A DNA stretch of 24,149 nucleotides, from positions 1-24,149 of the IMG/VR virus record IMGVR_UViG_3300047474_000090; one strand, given 5' to 3'. Under the pieces are notes generated by a model. It was not told where the DNA came from, searched no databases, and saw nothing but the letters and a program-made list of their open reading frames with translations. Source of the stretch: a virus. Shown here in pieces: positions 7,224 through 13,473 of the stretch; positions within the stretch are counted from its first letter, which is position 1; each line of letters opens with the position of its first letter. A program made the translations under genes and the position numbers.

Positions 7224-8822
7224 TTAAGGAAGTTGTCTGCGTTGTCTTAAACGATCAAAACCTTTTATCCTTTGTAGTTCTTTCCGTTGTAGTTGTTCAC
7301 CGTCTTCAAAGTCATATGTATAATCTTCTATAATTTCTAGAGGCTCACCTACACCTTCTATGTAGTAGTCTTGTTCTTCTAATTTGCCTCTTGGTGCATT
7401 ATCACACTTACTATCCTCGCAGTTAATAAGACTTACATCATATCTTACACGGTTAAGATGATAGGCTGCATCAGCATAGTCACGATATCCTGCTGGATCG
7501 TCCCAAGGCGCCCATGATCTAGGATCATTTCCTCGTATAAGATCACCGTACATCTCACCACAAGTAAGTTTAGAATTGTGATGTCCTCTTTCACCTGAAT
7601 CGTATGACATTATATCTGGAAAACTTCTACCACACAGCGATTCCCATCCATGACCAAACTCACTCCAAATGTATCCACTGTTTGCGTAAGCACGATTCTC
7701 AGGACCATGTGCTAATCCTACTGAGTGTCCTATTTCATGTAGGTCAGTGTATGCACCACATCTAGATAAACCCACAGGAGCTACGTTAGAGTTTTCCTGA
7801 AAATATCTGTTCACATATGCACATCCGCACGTATTCGGGCATACAGATCCTACACCTATACCAACGTCTGCATTAGTTTGAGTTCGAACAATAGATTTGA
7901 GACCTCCACTACCATGATAGTGCATACGGCCTACGTTGCCTTCCTTGAGTACATAACGTATGTGTATACCCGATCTTTCATACGCTTCGTTATAGGTGTT
8001 TACAGTTTTTTGAACTTTGTCCCATTCTGCTGATCCTTTTTCAAACAGTTCTGTAATGTGTGATTGATGATAATTCTCATCTGAAGATTCCTCGCTATCG
8101 TAAATAAAGTATGCAAGTTCCCATTCTACAATTTGATCGTCATCTTCGCCATAATAGATATATCCTTGTGTAGGCCCACTGTAGGCATAGCCTTGACAAT
8201 CTGGTGCATAGCCAGTGCTGGCTTTACCACATCTAGGTTCTTCTAAAATAGTAAACTGTATTTCCTCACGTCCAACTGTAACAATACCTTCTCCTGTTTG
8301 TCCAGCACCATAGACTAGTATGTCATTGCCTCTGCGTTCTATGTGTCCTAGTGTTGTTGAAGCATGAACCATACCCCACGGCTCTTCACGTCCTAAAAAG
8401 TCTGTGTAGATTACGTTTATCACAGCAGGTTTAAACCTGTCACCCTCTGCTTTCTCTAACTCTAACACTAGTGTTGGCGGTTCCCATCCACACTCTACAG
8501 ACTGGCTATCCTTTTCAGAATATGTTCCGCCTTCGCCATCAGCATATTGGAACCATTTGACACCAGGATAACTTTTAGAACAACCTTCGCGTAGCAGTGT
8601 GCCTGCTTCTGGAACAGGCGGCATATAACCACATTGTTCTGACTCTAAGTATAACATTGTTGTGCTGCCGCCTACACCGTCGGCAATCTCTTCTACTAAA
8701 GTTGTGCCGTTACAAGATGTGCCAAGGACAGTACCTTGCTCTGGATGTGTTGGAGGTTCAACACTGCACCAAGATGATAAAACTCCGTAGAGGAAAAGGG
8801 CGTTACAGATATCAATAAACAT
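7224..8822 (-). CDS. Secreted-type metzincin metalloprotease with N-terminal tandem modules
   Basis: The 532-residue protein carries HEIGHSVGLAH at residues 362-372, the metzincin zinc signature (H362, E363, H366, H372). A downstream Met-turn candidate DIMSY has M406. The hydrophobic first 20 residues look like a signal or membrane-entry segment, although they lack positive charges. Residues about 24-69 and 69-116 form two tandem modules sharing P-E-x-G-T-x-L, a cysteine, A-D-G-x-G-G, C-G and P-P. Similar modules occur in marine phage virion proteins as I recall them. Many cysteines suggest disulfides outside the cytoplasm. ATG at 8822 has AAGGAG 6 bases upstream, partly caught in a leader hairpin. 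It lies between the tail spike and a nuclease. Possible roles are degrading host surface or envelope proteins at entry or lysis, or acting as a virion-bound protease. Confidence 0.85.
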   Translation of the reverse strand: MFIDICNALFLYGVLSSWCSVEPPTHPEQGTVLGTSCNGTTLVEEIADGVGGSTTMLYLESEQCGYMPPVPEAGTLLREGCSKSYPGVKWFQYADGEGGTYSEKDSQSVECGWEPPTLVLELEKAEGDRFKPAVINVIYTDFLGREEPWGMVHASTTLGHIERRGNDILVYGAGQTGEGIVTVGREEIQFTILEEPRCGKASTGYAPDCQGYAYSGPTQGYIYYGEDDDQIVEWELAYFIYDSEESSDENYHQSHITELFEKGSAEWDKVQKTVNTYNEAYERSGIHIRYVLKEGNVGRMHYHGSGGLKSIVRTQTNADVGIGVGSVCPNTCGCAYVNRYFQENSNVAPVGLSRCGAYTDLHEIGHSVGLAHGPENRAYANSGYIWSEFGHGWESLCGRSFPDIMSYDSGERGHHNSKLTCGEMYGDLIRGNDPRSWAPWDDPAGYRDYADAAYHLNRVRYDVSLINCEDSKCDNAPRGKLEEQDYYIEGVGEPLEIIEDYTYDFEDGEQLQRKELQRIKGFDRLRQRRQLP

Positions 8823-8877
8823 AGCAGACTCCTTGACTTGCTTATGTCACAGCACATGATACCACCGTAAGTCTGCT
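8823..8877 (-). promoter_or_regulatory. Leader inverted repeat masking the protease ribosome site
   Basis: In the mRNA, AGCAGACT (8877 to 8870) is perfectly complementary to AGTCTGCT (8830 to 8823). The second arm overlaps the end of the AAGGAG site (8834 to 8829) and fills the spacer up to the ATG at 8822. A T-G pair extends the stem to 9. A small nested pair ATGT/ACAT lies in the loop. This layout would hinder initiation when folded. Confidence 0.55.
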
Positions 8878-8885
8878 GTATTTTT

Positions 8886-8893
8886 CTATTTAG
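8886..8893 (-). promoter_or_regulatory. Late-promoter-like motif CTAAATAG
   Basis: The minus strand reads CTAAATAG between the nuclease stop and the leader hairpin of the protease gene, so transcription from here would include the whole hairpin. Confidence 0.45.
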
Positions 8894-8900
8894 GGATTAA

Positions 8901-9584
8901 TTATCCGTGTTTCTCATAATACTGTCTGCATCTATTCCACCATTCTTGTTCCCACTCTGCGAACTCGTCTGGCCATAGATCAAACTGTTGGTACTGTAAG
9001 TCTCGGCTGCACATGAAGATATGTCCTTCACGTATATCTGTGCCGTGTACTTCGTTGTGTCCTAGTGCATAGGCTGTAAGTTGTAGATAATAATCTTCTA
9101 CCCATTCAGGCTTCTTAGGCTTGTTAGTTTGCTTGAAGTCCATAATACAAGGATTGCCTTTGTATTGTCCTACCAAGTCAGTTGTGCCTGCAAAGATACC
9201 AGGAACATAAAGTGGAACTTCACTGCCCCAGATTTCATCTACATCGCCCATAGCTTCGTCACGTATAACACATGCCATTTCATATGCTTGCTGTGCATAT
9301 GGATTGCTGCCTGCGCTTTCTGTCCATACACCATTATCAACATAGTCTTCAAGATACTTGTGCATACGTGTACCAACGCCACTTGCTTCAGTAACAATCT
9401 CTTGTGCTTTCTTTTCACCTACACGCTTCTTCCAAGCAATGAGATGACTCATGTCTTTGGTTCCGCTGAGGATAGTTGTAACACTTGCTACTGGAGGGTG
9501 ACCTGGTGCTGCATAACGGCGCTTGCCATCTACTTCAACACGTTTTAGTCGTTCGTATTTGTACTTCTCTATAATTAAGCTCAT
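8901..9584 (-). CDS. PD-(D/E)XK exonuclease, RecB/Cas4-like
   Basis: The 227-residue protein has the ordered motifs of RecB-type nucleases: GTRMH75KYLE, E122 (SEVPLY), D136 in GTTDLVG, D149-F-K151 in IMDFKQTNKPKK, and the QLTAYA motif (Q168). These residues bind metal and cut DNA. Such small nucleases occur in T4-like marine phages, where they are assumed to act in recombination, replication or host DNA degradation. There is no helicase domain. It starts at ATG 9584 without a strong ribosome site. It lies among virion genes rather than replication genes, so the step it serves is not clear from context. Confidence 0.85.
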   Translation of the reverse strand: MSLIIEKYKYERLKRVEVDGKRRYAAPGHPPVASVTTILSGTKDMSHLIAWKKRVGEKKAQEIVTEASGVGTRMHKYLEDYVDNGVWTESAGSNPYAQQAYEMACVIRDEAMGDVDEIWGSEVPLYVPGIFAGTTDLVGQYKGNPCIMDFKQTNKPKKPEWVEDYYLQLTAYALGHNEVHGTDIREGHIFMCSRDLQYQQFDLWPDEFAEWEQEWWNRCRQYYEKHG

Positions 9585-9599
9585 ACAACAAGTATAACA

Positions 9600-9845
9600 T
9601 CAAAGATCTGTTAAGTCAACCGCATTTTTGGCCATATTTCCCACTGTGTCGCTTGGACGTCCTGGATTGCCTGGCACTGCTCCTGCAACATCATCAACTT
9701 CACTTTGTTTGAACTCAATCTTTTCTTGATCAAAGTTAGTTACTAGTTGTTGTAGTCTTGGATCAGAATCATATGCTGCTTTGAACGTTTCATAGTCAAA
9801 GCTGCCGCGTCCTTGATTCTGCATAAATTTGTCTAGTTTAATCAT
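9600..9845 (-). CDS. Small unknown protein, possibly the frameshifted C-terminal extension of the upstream gene
   Basis: Starting at ATG 9845 it has 81 residues (MIKLDKFMQNQG at the start). A GTG at 9860 lies inside a GC-rich hairpin and is a poor start. The N-terminal half is helical; the end has VPGNPGRPSDTVGN and AVDLTDL. I recognise no family. The nearest ribosome-like GGAG is in the hairpin loop 14 bases upstream, too far for good initiation. The frame is open all the way back to the A9 run that ends the preceding gene in the other frame, so it may normally be made as part of a fusion. It could equally be a weakly translated separate gene. Confidence 0.6.
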   Translation of the reverse strand: MIKLDKFMQNQGRGSFDYETFKAAYDSDPRLQQLVTNFDQEKIEFKQSEVDDVAGAVPGNPGRPSDTVGNMAKNAVDLTDL

Positions 9846-9850
9846 AGATA

Positions 9851-9874
9851 AAGCGGCCACTCCGGCCGCTTTTT
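9851..9874. terminator. GC-rich hairpin with flanking A and T tracts
   Basis: AAGCGGCC (9851-9858) pairs with GGCCGCTT (9864-9871) around the loop ACTCC. The plus strand then has a run of five T; the minus strand has three T after the stem and five A before it. It looks like a bidirectional intrinsic terminator between 9600-9845 and 9920-10663, and stands out in an AT-rich region. Confidence 0.65.
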
Positions 9875-9919
9875 GTTGACGTAATAAACGATAAATGTAG
9901 TCTGAATCTACACCTTCAT

Positions 9920-10663
9920 TTACTTTTTTTTTGAATGGTCTACGCTCTCACGCTTTTCTCTGCCAGCTTCTTCTTCGCCGCCAGCTGCTGGATCTGCTGC
10001 ACCAAATTCGTCGTCCATGTCCATGTCATCTGCAGGAGCGTCCATGTCGTCAGTTGGCTCCATGTCCATATCCATGTCCATATCATCTGCACCCATTGTG
10101 TCCATTGGCTCAGCTTCGCCTGTTAGTTGACCAACACCTGATGTTAATGAACCTCGTGTGCTTTCCATTGCTGCATACATTGCTTCAAGCGCAGGCTTAA
10201 CTGTAGAAGTAAATGTTTCACTTGCTTCACTACCCATTTCATCACGGATAGCATCTGCTAATTCTAACATTGATTCAGTTTGCATTTCAGCTGTGTCTTC
10301 CATCCAACCAGTAACACGGTCGACCATATCTTTTGCTGCCATAACAAGCTCTGCTTTATCTTCTTCACCTTCGTTAAGAGATTCAATTGCTTCGTCAATT
10401 GCAACAGCAACATCGTCACGTTCAGAAAGTGCAGCATTTAAAACATCTAGGAATAATTTGTTTTTTGAATACTCATTTGTCTGAACGCCGTCATAGCTTT
10501 CAGTAGTTTCTACTTGACTAAGCGTTGTTCTTATTTTATTACGAGCATCTTGTAGTTGCTCAGTTGTAAACTGCTCGACATCAATCTTTGTGCCAAAGCG
10601 TTGTGCAAGACTCTCGTTGAGTGTCTTTGATGTTACTGGTTTGCTAAATTCTCTAATGTTCAT
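9920..10663 (-). CDS. Acidic structural or scaffold-like protein with Asp-Met repeats
   Basis: The protein has 247 residues from ATG 10663, chosen over a TTG 51 bases further up because AGGAAAG lies 7 bases before the ATG and a late-type motif precedes it. The N-terminus MNIREFSKP is followed by LNE17-S18, resembling a T4 prohead protease site; another LNE98-G99 occurs internally. Residues 30-180 are predicted long helices rich in Ala, Glu and Asp. Residues about 194-218 are a run of Asp-Met pairs, and the end is acidic then basic (SKKK). Acidity, helices and protease-like sites fit a head core or scaffold protein (T4 gp22 is similar in size and character), but no homology is claimed. It ends in an A9-G run before TAA. 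Confidence 0.75.
   Translation of the reverse strand: MNIREFSKPVTSKTLNESLAQRFGTKIDVEQFTTEQLQDARNKIRTTLSQVETTESYDGVQTNEYSKNKLFLDVLNAALSERDDVAVAIDEAIESLNEGEEDKAELVMAAKDMVDRVTGWMEDTAEMQTESMLELADAIRDEMGSEASETFTSTVKPALEAMYAAMESTRGSLTSGVGQLTGEAEPMDTMGADDMDMDMDMEPTDDMDAPADDMDMDDEFGAADPAAGGEEEAGREKRESVDHSKKK
9923..9932 (-). other. Slippery run AAAAAAAAAG before the stop
   Basis: The last codons read TCA AAA AAA AAG TAA, containing the heptamer A-AAA-AAG, the E. coli dnaX -1 frameshift sequence, within nine A. A -1 slip, or polymerase slippage adding one A, would bypass the TAA and join 107 more residues ending at 9600. Confidence 0.55.
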
Positions 10664-10696
10664 TGATTCTTTCCTAGATGAATGTTTTATATACTT

Positions 10697-10705
10697 ATAT
10701 TTATC
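10697..10705 (-). promoter_or_regulatory. Late-promoter-like motif GATAAATAT
   Basis: The minus strand reads GATAAATAT 34 bases before the ATG at 10663, overlapping the stop of the upstream gene. Confidence 0.55.
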
Positions 10706-11126
10706 ATTGTCCAAAAATAAATCTATCTAAACTGTTTCTTAGTTTTGAAGATTCTTCAAGTGCAATGTCTAATCTGTTCTCTCTTATTTGTATTTTAGAC
10801 TGATCTTTGCTTGTTTTTATAATATGTTTAAAAAATACCGCATCATTATAATGTTTTGCCATATCATTATCAATCTTTATAACTTTATCAAGTACATCGT
10901 TGTTACTTGCAAGGTTCTTTGCTATTGCAATTGCTGTAGATTTAAATACTGTGCGTGTAACTTGTACGTTATCCTTTGCATTATATATCAAATACCCATT
11001 GCGACTCTTGCGAATTACGATGTGTTTAATTCTTATACTATTTCCTTTTGCATAAGGAATGGCAACGTCTTCGAGACCCTTGTTTACAATCTCATCTAAA
11101 TCTTTTATTATTTTTTCAGAGTACAT
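10704..11126 (-). CDS. Unknown 140-residue basic protein
   Basis: I do not recognise this family. The first 25 residues are an acidic helix. Residues about 26-75 alternate hydrophobic and charged residues as in beta strands (IRIKHIVIRKSRNGYLIYNA), and the rest is helical with many Lys/Arg. There is no signal peptide or membrane segment. It overlaps the next upstream gene by 11 bases, so it belongs to the tight minus-strand run 10704-12219. Size and position fit a small head or neck accessory protein, but this is only context. Confidence 0.8.
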   Translation of the reverse strand: MYSEKIIKDLDEIVNKGLEDVAIPYAKGNSIRIKHIVIRKSRNGYLIYNAKDNVQVTRTVFKSTAIAIAKNLASNNDVLDKVIKIDNDMAKHYNDAVFFKHIIKTSKDQSKIQIRENRLDIALEESSKLRNSLDRFIFGQ

Positions 11127-11331
11127 TTGGCAACACCATAACAGATCCGTTGTATAGAACTTTACTTATTACACTTTTACGAATGAGATTATTAATTATG
11201 ACTTGCTCGCGTTCTGGAAAAGACGTTAGGGGTCGAGGCCGACTGTCGTCTAATGCTTCCAAAAGTTCACGTTCTTCATTAGTCATGTAAACTTTAACAT
11301 CAAAGGTTTTTATAAGTTCATTTAACTTCAT
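11116..11331 (-). CDS. Small protein with MKLNELI N-terminus
   Basis: This 71-residue protein begins MKLNELIKTFDVK, sharing the M-x-x-x-E-hydrophobic start with several genes in this window. The middle (TNEERELLEALDD, SFPEREQVIINNLIRKSVISKVL) looks like a compact helical domain, possibly winged-helix-like, ending in a short strand. ATG at 11331 overlaps the preceding stop (ATGA). Function unknown. Confidence 0.78.
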   Translation of the reverse strand: MKLNELIKTFDVKVYMTNEERELLEALDDSRPRPLTSFPEREQVIINNLIRKSVISKVLYNGSVMVLPNVL

Positions 11332-11582
11332 AATGTTCGTAACTGTGATTGTAATTGTTTCAACTGTTGTTGTGTTGCTTTAATTTGTGCTTGAATTTGT
11401 TTCTTTTGTTGTTGTGCAGCTTTTCTAGCTTCTGGTGAGTTTGGATCAGGTTGCCCTATAGTATTGTCTACGCCTGCTTGTTGGGCATTCATTTTTGACA
11501 TTTGTTGTTTCATTTGCCCTCCTGATACGCCTGAGGCACCTTGTTGATCTGCTGGAGTTCCTACTAGTTCATCTACTCTCAT
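11328..11582 (-). CDS. Glutamine-rich coiled-coil small protein
   Basis: The 84-residue protein begins MRVDELVGTPADQQG. Residues 21-35 are Met/Gln/Lys-rich, and residues about 48-82 form a low-complexity helix with Gln every few positions (KKQIQAQIKATQQQLKQLQ), a likely coiled coil. ATGA overlaps tie it to both neighbours. There is no catalytic motif. It may be an assembly or packaging accessory protein; this is inferred from context and shape. Confidence 0.78.
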   Translation of the reverse strand: MRVDELVGTPADQQGASGVSGGQMKQQMSKMNAQQAGVDNTIGQPDPNSPEARKAAQQQKKQIQAQIKATQQQLKQLQSQLRTL

Positions 11583-11923
11583 CTTGCACCTCTACGCTTC
11601 CTAGGTTTAATCCTACGTCTACCTGTATTTAATCTTTTCAATTTATTTGTAGTAGGACTTGTTCTAGTTGTTCTACTACGTTTAACATCTATAGTAGATG
11701 CTTTTGATCTACGTGTTTTCTTTAATTGATTGCTCTTCTTAACATTCATTGGAGCATTGCAGGTTGCTGCCTTAGCAACAACCCTACCTTTGCGTGGACC
11801 ACTAGTACAACGGTACTTGCGTGACGTATGACCTGTTCCACTTTTAGGCGTCTTCTTTGACCCGTGGCCAAATACTGTAGCGACACCTTCATCCACTTCA
11901 ATAAAGAGCTCTCGGAGTTGCAT
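11579..11923 (-). CDS. Very basic small protein, paralogue of the upstream gene
   Basis: The 114-residue protein is extremely rich in Arg and Lys, especially the last 60 residues (ending RRRIKPRKRRGAR). It begins MQLRELFIEVDE12-G13, a capsid-targeting-like start with a possible prohead protease site. The central motif RKYRCTSGPRKGRVVAKAATC (two cysteines 16 residues apart) is shared with the protein encoded at 11923-12219, so the two arose by duplication. A nucleic-acid-binding, DNA-condensing internal head protein fits, but no function is proven. Its ATG overlaps the previous TAA as TAATG, with AAGGAG upstream. Confidence 0.8.
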   Translation of the reverse strand: MQLRELFIEVDEGVATVFGHGSKKTPKSGTGHTSRKYRCTSGPRKGRVVAKAATCNAPMNVKKSNQLKKTRRSKASTIDVKRSRTTRTSPTTNKLKRLNTGRRRIKPRKRRGAR

Positions 11924-12219
11924 TAGCGTCTCCTTTTATTTAGAGCTTGTACTCTTTTACTTGCTGGATTAATACGTTTTGTTTTACGTGCTTTACGTGC
12001 CATTCTTCCGCCTAGTCTTGCTTTAGTCTTTTTAAGAGTCATTCTTTTCTTTATGTCAGGAGCAGCAAAACATTGTGCCATTTTTGATACAATTCGATTC
12101 TTGCGTGGGCCGCCAGTACAACGGTACTTGCGAACTACCTTCTTTCCAGAACGTGCCCAAGTTTGACCTTCATCGAGGTCCTGTTCATTTTGATCAATAA
12201 AAAACTCACGTAATAACAT
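11923..12219 (-). CDS. Very basic small protein, first of a tandem pair
   Basis: The 98-residue protein begins MLLREFFIDQNEQDLDE17-G18, where LDE-G resembles a T4 gp21 cleavage site. The core RKYRCTGGPRKNRIVSKMAQC matches its downstream paralogue, and the tail is Lys/Arg-rich (ending ALNKRRR). After cleavage the mature part would have almost no acidic residues. The ATG has no ribosome site and is only 5 bases from a GATAAATAA motif. A CTAAATAA motif (11936-11943) lies in its last codons and may help transcribe the next gene. A DNA-binding head role is inferred. Confidence 0.8.
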   Translation of the reverse strand: MLLREFFIDQNEQDLDEGQTWARSGKKVVRKYRCTGGPRKNRIVSKMAQCFAAPDIKKRMTLKKTKARLGGRMARKARKTKRINPASKRVQALNKRRR

Positions 12220-12223
12220 ATAG

Positions 12224-12232
12224 TTATTTATC
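12224..12232 (-). promoter_or_regulatory. Late-promoter-like motif GATAAATAA next to a start codon
   Basis: The minus strand reads GATAAATAA directly before CTAT-ATG of the basic protein gene. If it works as a T4 late promoter, the mRNA would begin almost at the ATG. Confidence 0.5.
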
Positions 12233-12241
12233 GTGAGCGGA

Positions 12242-12481
12242 TTAGAATTTCATTAATATGACAACTACTGTGGATAGTAATCCTGCAACAACTGTTCCTG
12301 CTGTACCTACTAGTACTTTAGTAACTGATGTTTGTCCAACTTTGATGTCTTGATGTATTTCTTTGAGGGTACCTTCGACTGTAGATAGTCGGTTGTCGAG
12401 GTTAGCGTAACGTAAGGCGCACAGATCAACGTGTGCTTCAAGGCTTGTTTTTTCTAAATCTGTTGTCGGTGCTGTTGGCAT
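12242..12481 (-). CDS. Putative holin / XhlA-like membrane protein
   Basis: The 79-residue protein has an N-terminal amphipathic helix (LEAHVDLCALRYANLDNRLSTVE region, residues about 13-45) and one C-terminal membrane segment (residues about 55-79, ending VVILMKF). This arrangement, a cytoplasmic coiled coil then a single membrane helix, resembles the XhlA hemolysin/holin-associated family. It may take part in lysis timing. GGAG lies 6 bases before ATG 12481, and a late-type motif lies further upstream. No endolysin is adjacent in this window, so the role is tentative. Confidence 0.7.
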   Translation of the reverse strand: MPTAPTTDLEKTSLEAHVDLCALRYANLDNRLSTVEGTLKEIHQDIKVGQTSVTKVLVGTAGTVVAGLLSTVVVILMKF

Positions 12482-12579
12482 TCATAACTCCATGTATGGT
12501 TAAAGTAAACTCGTAGTTGGCCTTTTATAATGTGTTAGTTTGAATGCCTAAAAAGTGTATTATTATTTCTGTTACAGTT

Positions 12580-12588
12580 TTATTTATC
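12580..12588 (-). promoter_or_regulatory. Late-promoter-like motif GATAAATAA
   Basis: The minus strand reads GATAAATAA over the end of the preceding gene, about 100 bases before the holin-like gene. Confidence 0.5.
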
Positions 12589-12975
12589 CGATATAATAAA
12601 ATTAATATTGTTTTTGTCAGGATTTTTGGTAATAAAATGAGGTATTTCTAAAACAACACTTTCTTGTAATCCTCCAATAATAGGTATTAGATCAAAGTCG
12701 TTTTCAAGTGTTTCTATATCTAATGCTGCTTCATACTCTACATCAAACGTATATTTCCATACAGTTTGTTTTGTTTTATATACTTTGCCTAGTCCTAATT
12801 TAGAAGGTATTTCTTTAATAGTTTCCGGTGGCATAACATATGTTGGGTTAACCCTCAATCCAATAGTTTGCATAACTGTAAGATAGTTCTGTTGTTGTCT
12901 ATGCTTTATTAGATCTTCGCCGCGACGACTATTGGTTTCTGTTATGTCAACTAGAGTATGTATTATAAAGCGCAT
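12580..12975 (-). CDS. Unknown 131-residue protein
   Basis: I recognise no characterised family, though the start MRFIIHTLVDITETNSRRG looks like a conserved phage protein. It appears to be alpha/beta: an N-terminal strand, a basic helix (GEDLIKHRQQQNYLTVMQTIG), a Pro-rich loop with two YVMPPE-like turns, then acidic strands (FDVEYEAALDIETLENDFD). There is no membrane segment. It lies just after a strong terminator and has no clear ribosome site, so how it is transcribed is uncertain. A tail or neck role is possible from position. Confidence 0.75.
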   Translation of the reverse strand: MRFIIHTLVDITETNSRRGEDLIKHRQQQNYLTVMQTIGLRVNPTYVMPPETIKEIPSKLGLGKVYKTKQTVWKYTFDVEYEAALDIETLENDFDLIPIIGGLQESVVLEIPHFITKNPDKNNINFIISDK

Positions 12976-12990
12976 ACTATACTTATGGTC

Positions 12991-13023
12991 ATAAAAAAAG
13001 AGCCCACATAAATGTGAGCTCTT
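12991..13023 (-). terminator. Strong intrinsic terminator
   Basis: In minus-strand RNA, a 12-base stem (13023 to 13012 pairing with 13009 to 12998, one G-T pair) is followed by seven T. It ends transcription after the 104-residue protein gene. Confidence 0.88.
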
Positions 13024-13069
13024 TGTGTGACGCCTGTCCGCGTTTCACGATACCTAAGGTAGTTAGGAT

Positions 13070-13384
13070 TTAGTCTTCAAACGTTGCTACTAATGCTGCT
13101 GTTACGCCTGTTACACCGCGGTATGCTGCGCCAGGTGTTAATACGCCTGTGCCTTGTACTGCAACGTGTGCAACGTCTGCTGATGTGTGATCAACGCCTG
13201 CAATTGTTACTGCATCGTCTGTACCTGCAACGCCGCCAGCTGTCATTGCTTCTACTACTGCGTTAAGATCTGCAATTGCTGTTGTTGTGATTGCTGTTTT
13301 TGAAAGCGAGATAATACGTGTTACTGGACCTAGTCCGTTACCTTCGATTACATTTACGCCGTTTACTTTAGTTACTGCTGCCAT
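13070..13384 (-). CDS. Small Ala/Thr/Val-rich, probably structural protein
   Basis: The 104-residue protein has low complexity, dominated by Ala, Thr, Val and Gly, with predicted strands (TRIISLSKTAITT, AVTIAGVDHT, HVAVQGTG) and no cysteines or catalytic motifs. It is a single-gene unit: a GATAAATAC late-type motif upstream, an AGGAGAAAT ribosome site before ATG 13384, and a strong terminator after it. Such isolated, strongly controlled genes often encode abundant virion proteins, for example head decoration or tail tube components. The assignment is from context, not homology. Confidence 0.78.
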   Translation of the reverse strand: MAAVTKVNGVNVIEGNGLGPVTRIISLSKTAITTTAIADLNAVVEAMTAGGVAGTDDAVTIAGVDHTSADVAHVAVQGTGVLTPGAAYRGVTGVTAALVATFED

Positions 13385-13439
13385 TTTATTTCTCCTAGAT
13401 TCTCTAATGGCAAGTTAGACCTCTTCTAACTTGTATAAA

Positions 13440-13448
13440 GTATTTATC
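13440..13448 (-). promoter_or_regulatory. Late-promoter-like motif GATAAATAC
   Basis: The minus strand reads GATAAATAC in the gap 56 bases before the 104-residue protein gene; this is one of the cleanest examples because it is intergenic. Confidence 0.6.
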
Positions 13449-13473
13449 AATTTAGGAGATTTTTGTGGTTATA

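Noticed and set aside
9129-9548. Plus-strand open frame of 139 codons
   Set aside because: It is antisense to the PD-(D/E)XK nuclease and its cysteine/isoleucine-rich composition is typical of a shadow frame.
10664-10714. Longer start (TTG 10714) for the acidic protein
   Set aside because: It would overlap the upstream gene and the late-type motif, while ATG 10663 has a good ribosome site and the shared MNIREF start.
10788-11099. Plus-strand open frame of 103 codons
   Set aside because: It is antisense to the 140-residue gene that fits the overlapping minus-strand run; its composition is cysteine/tyrosine-rich and not protein-like.
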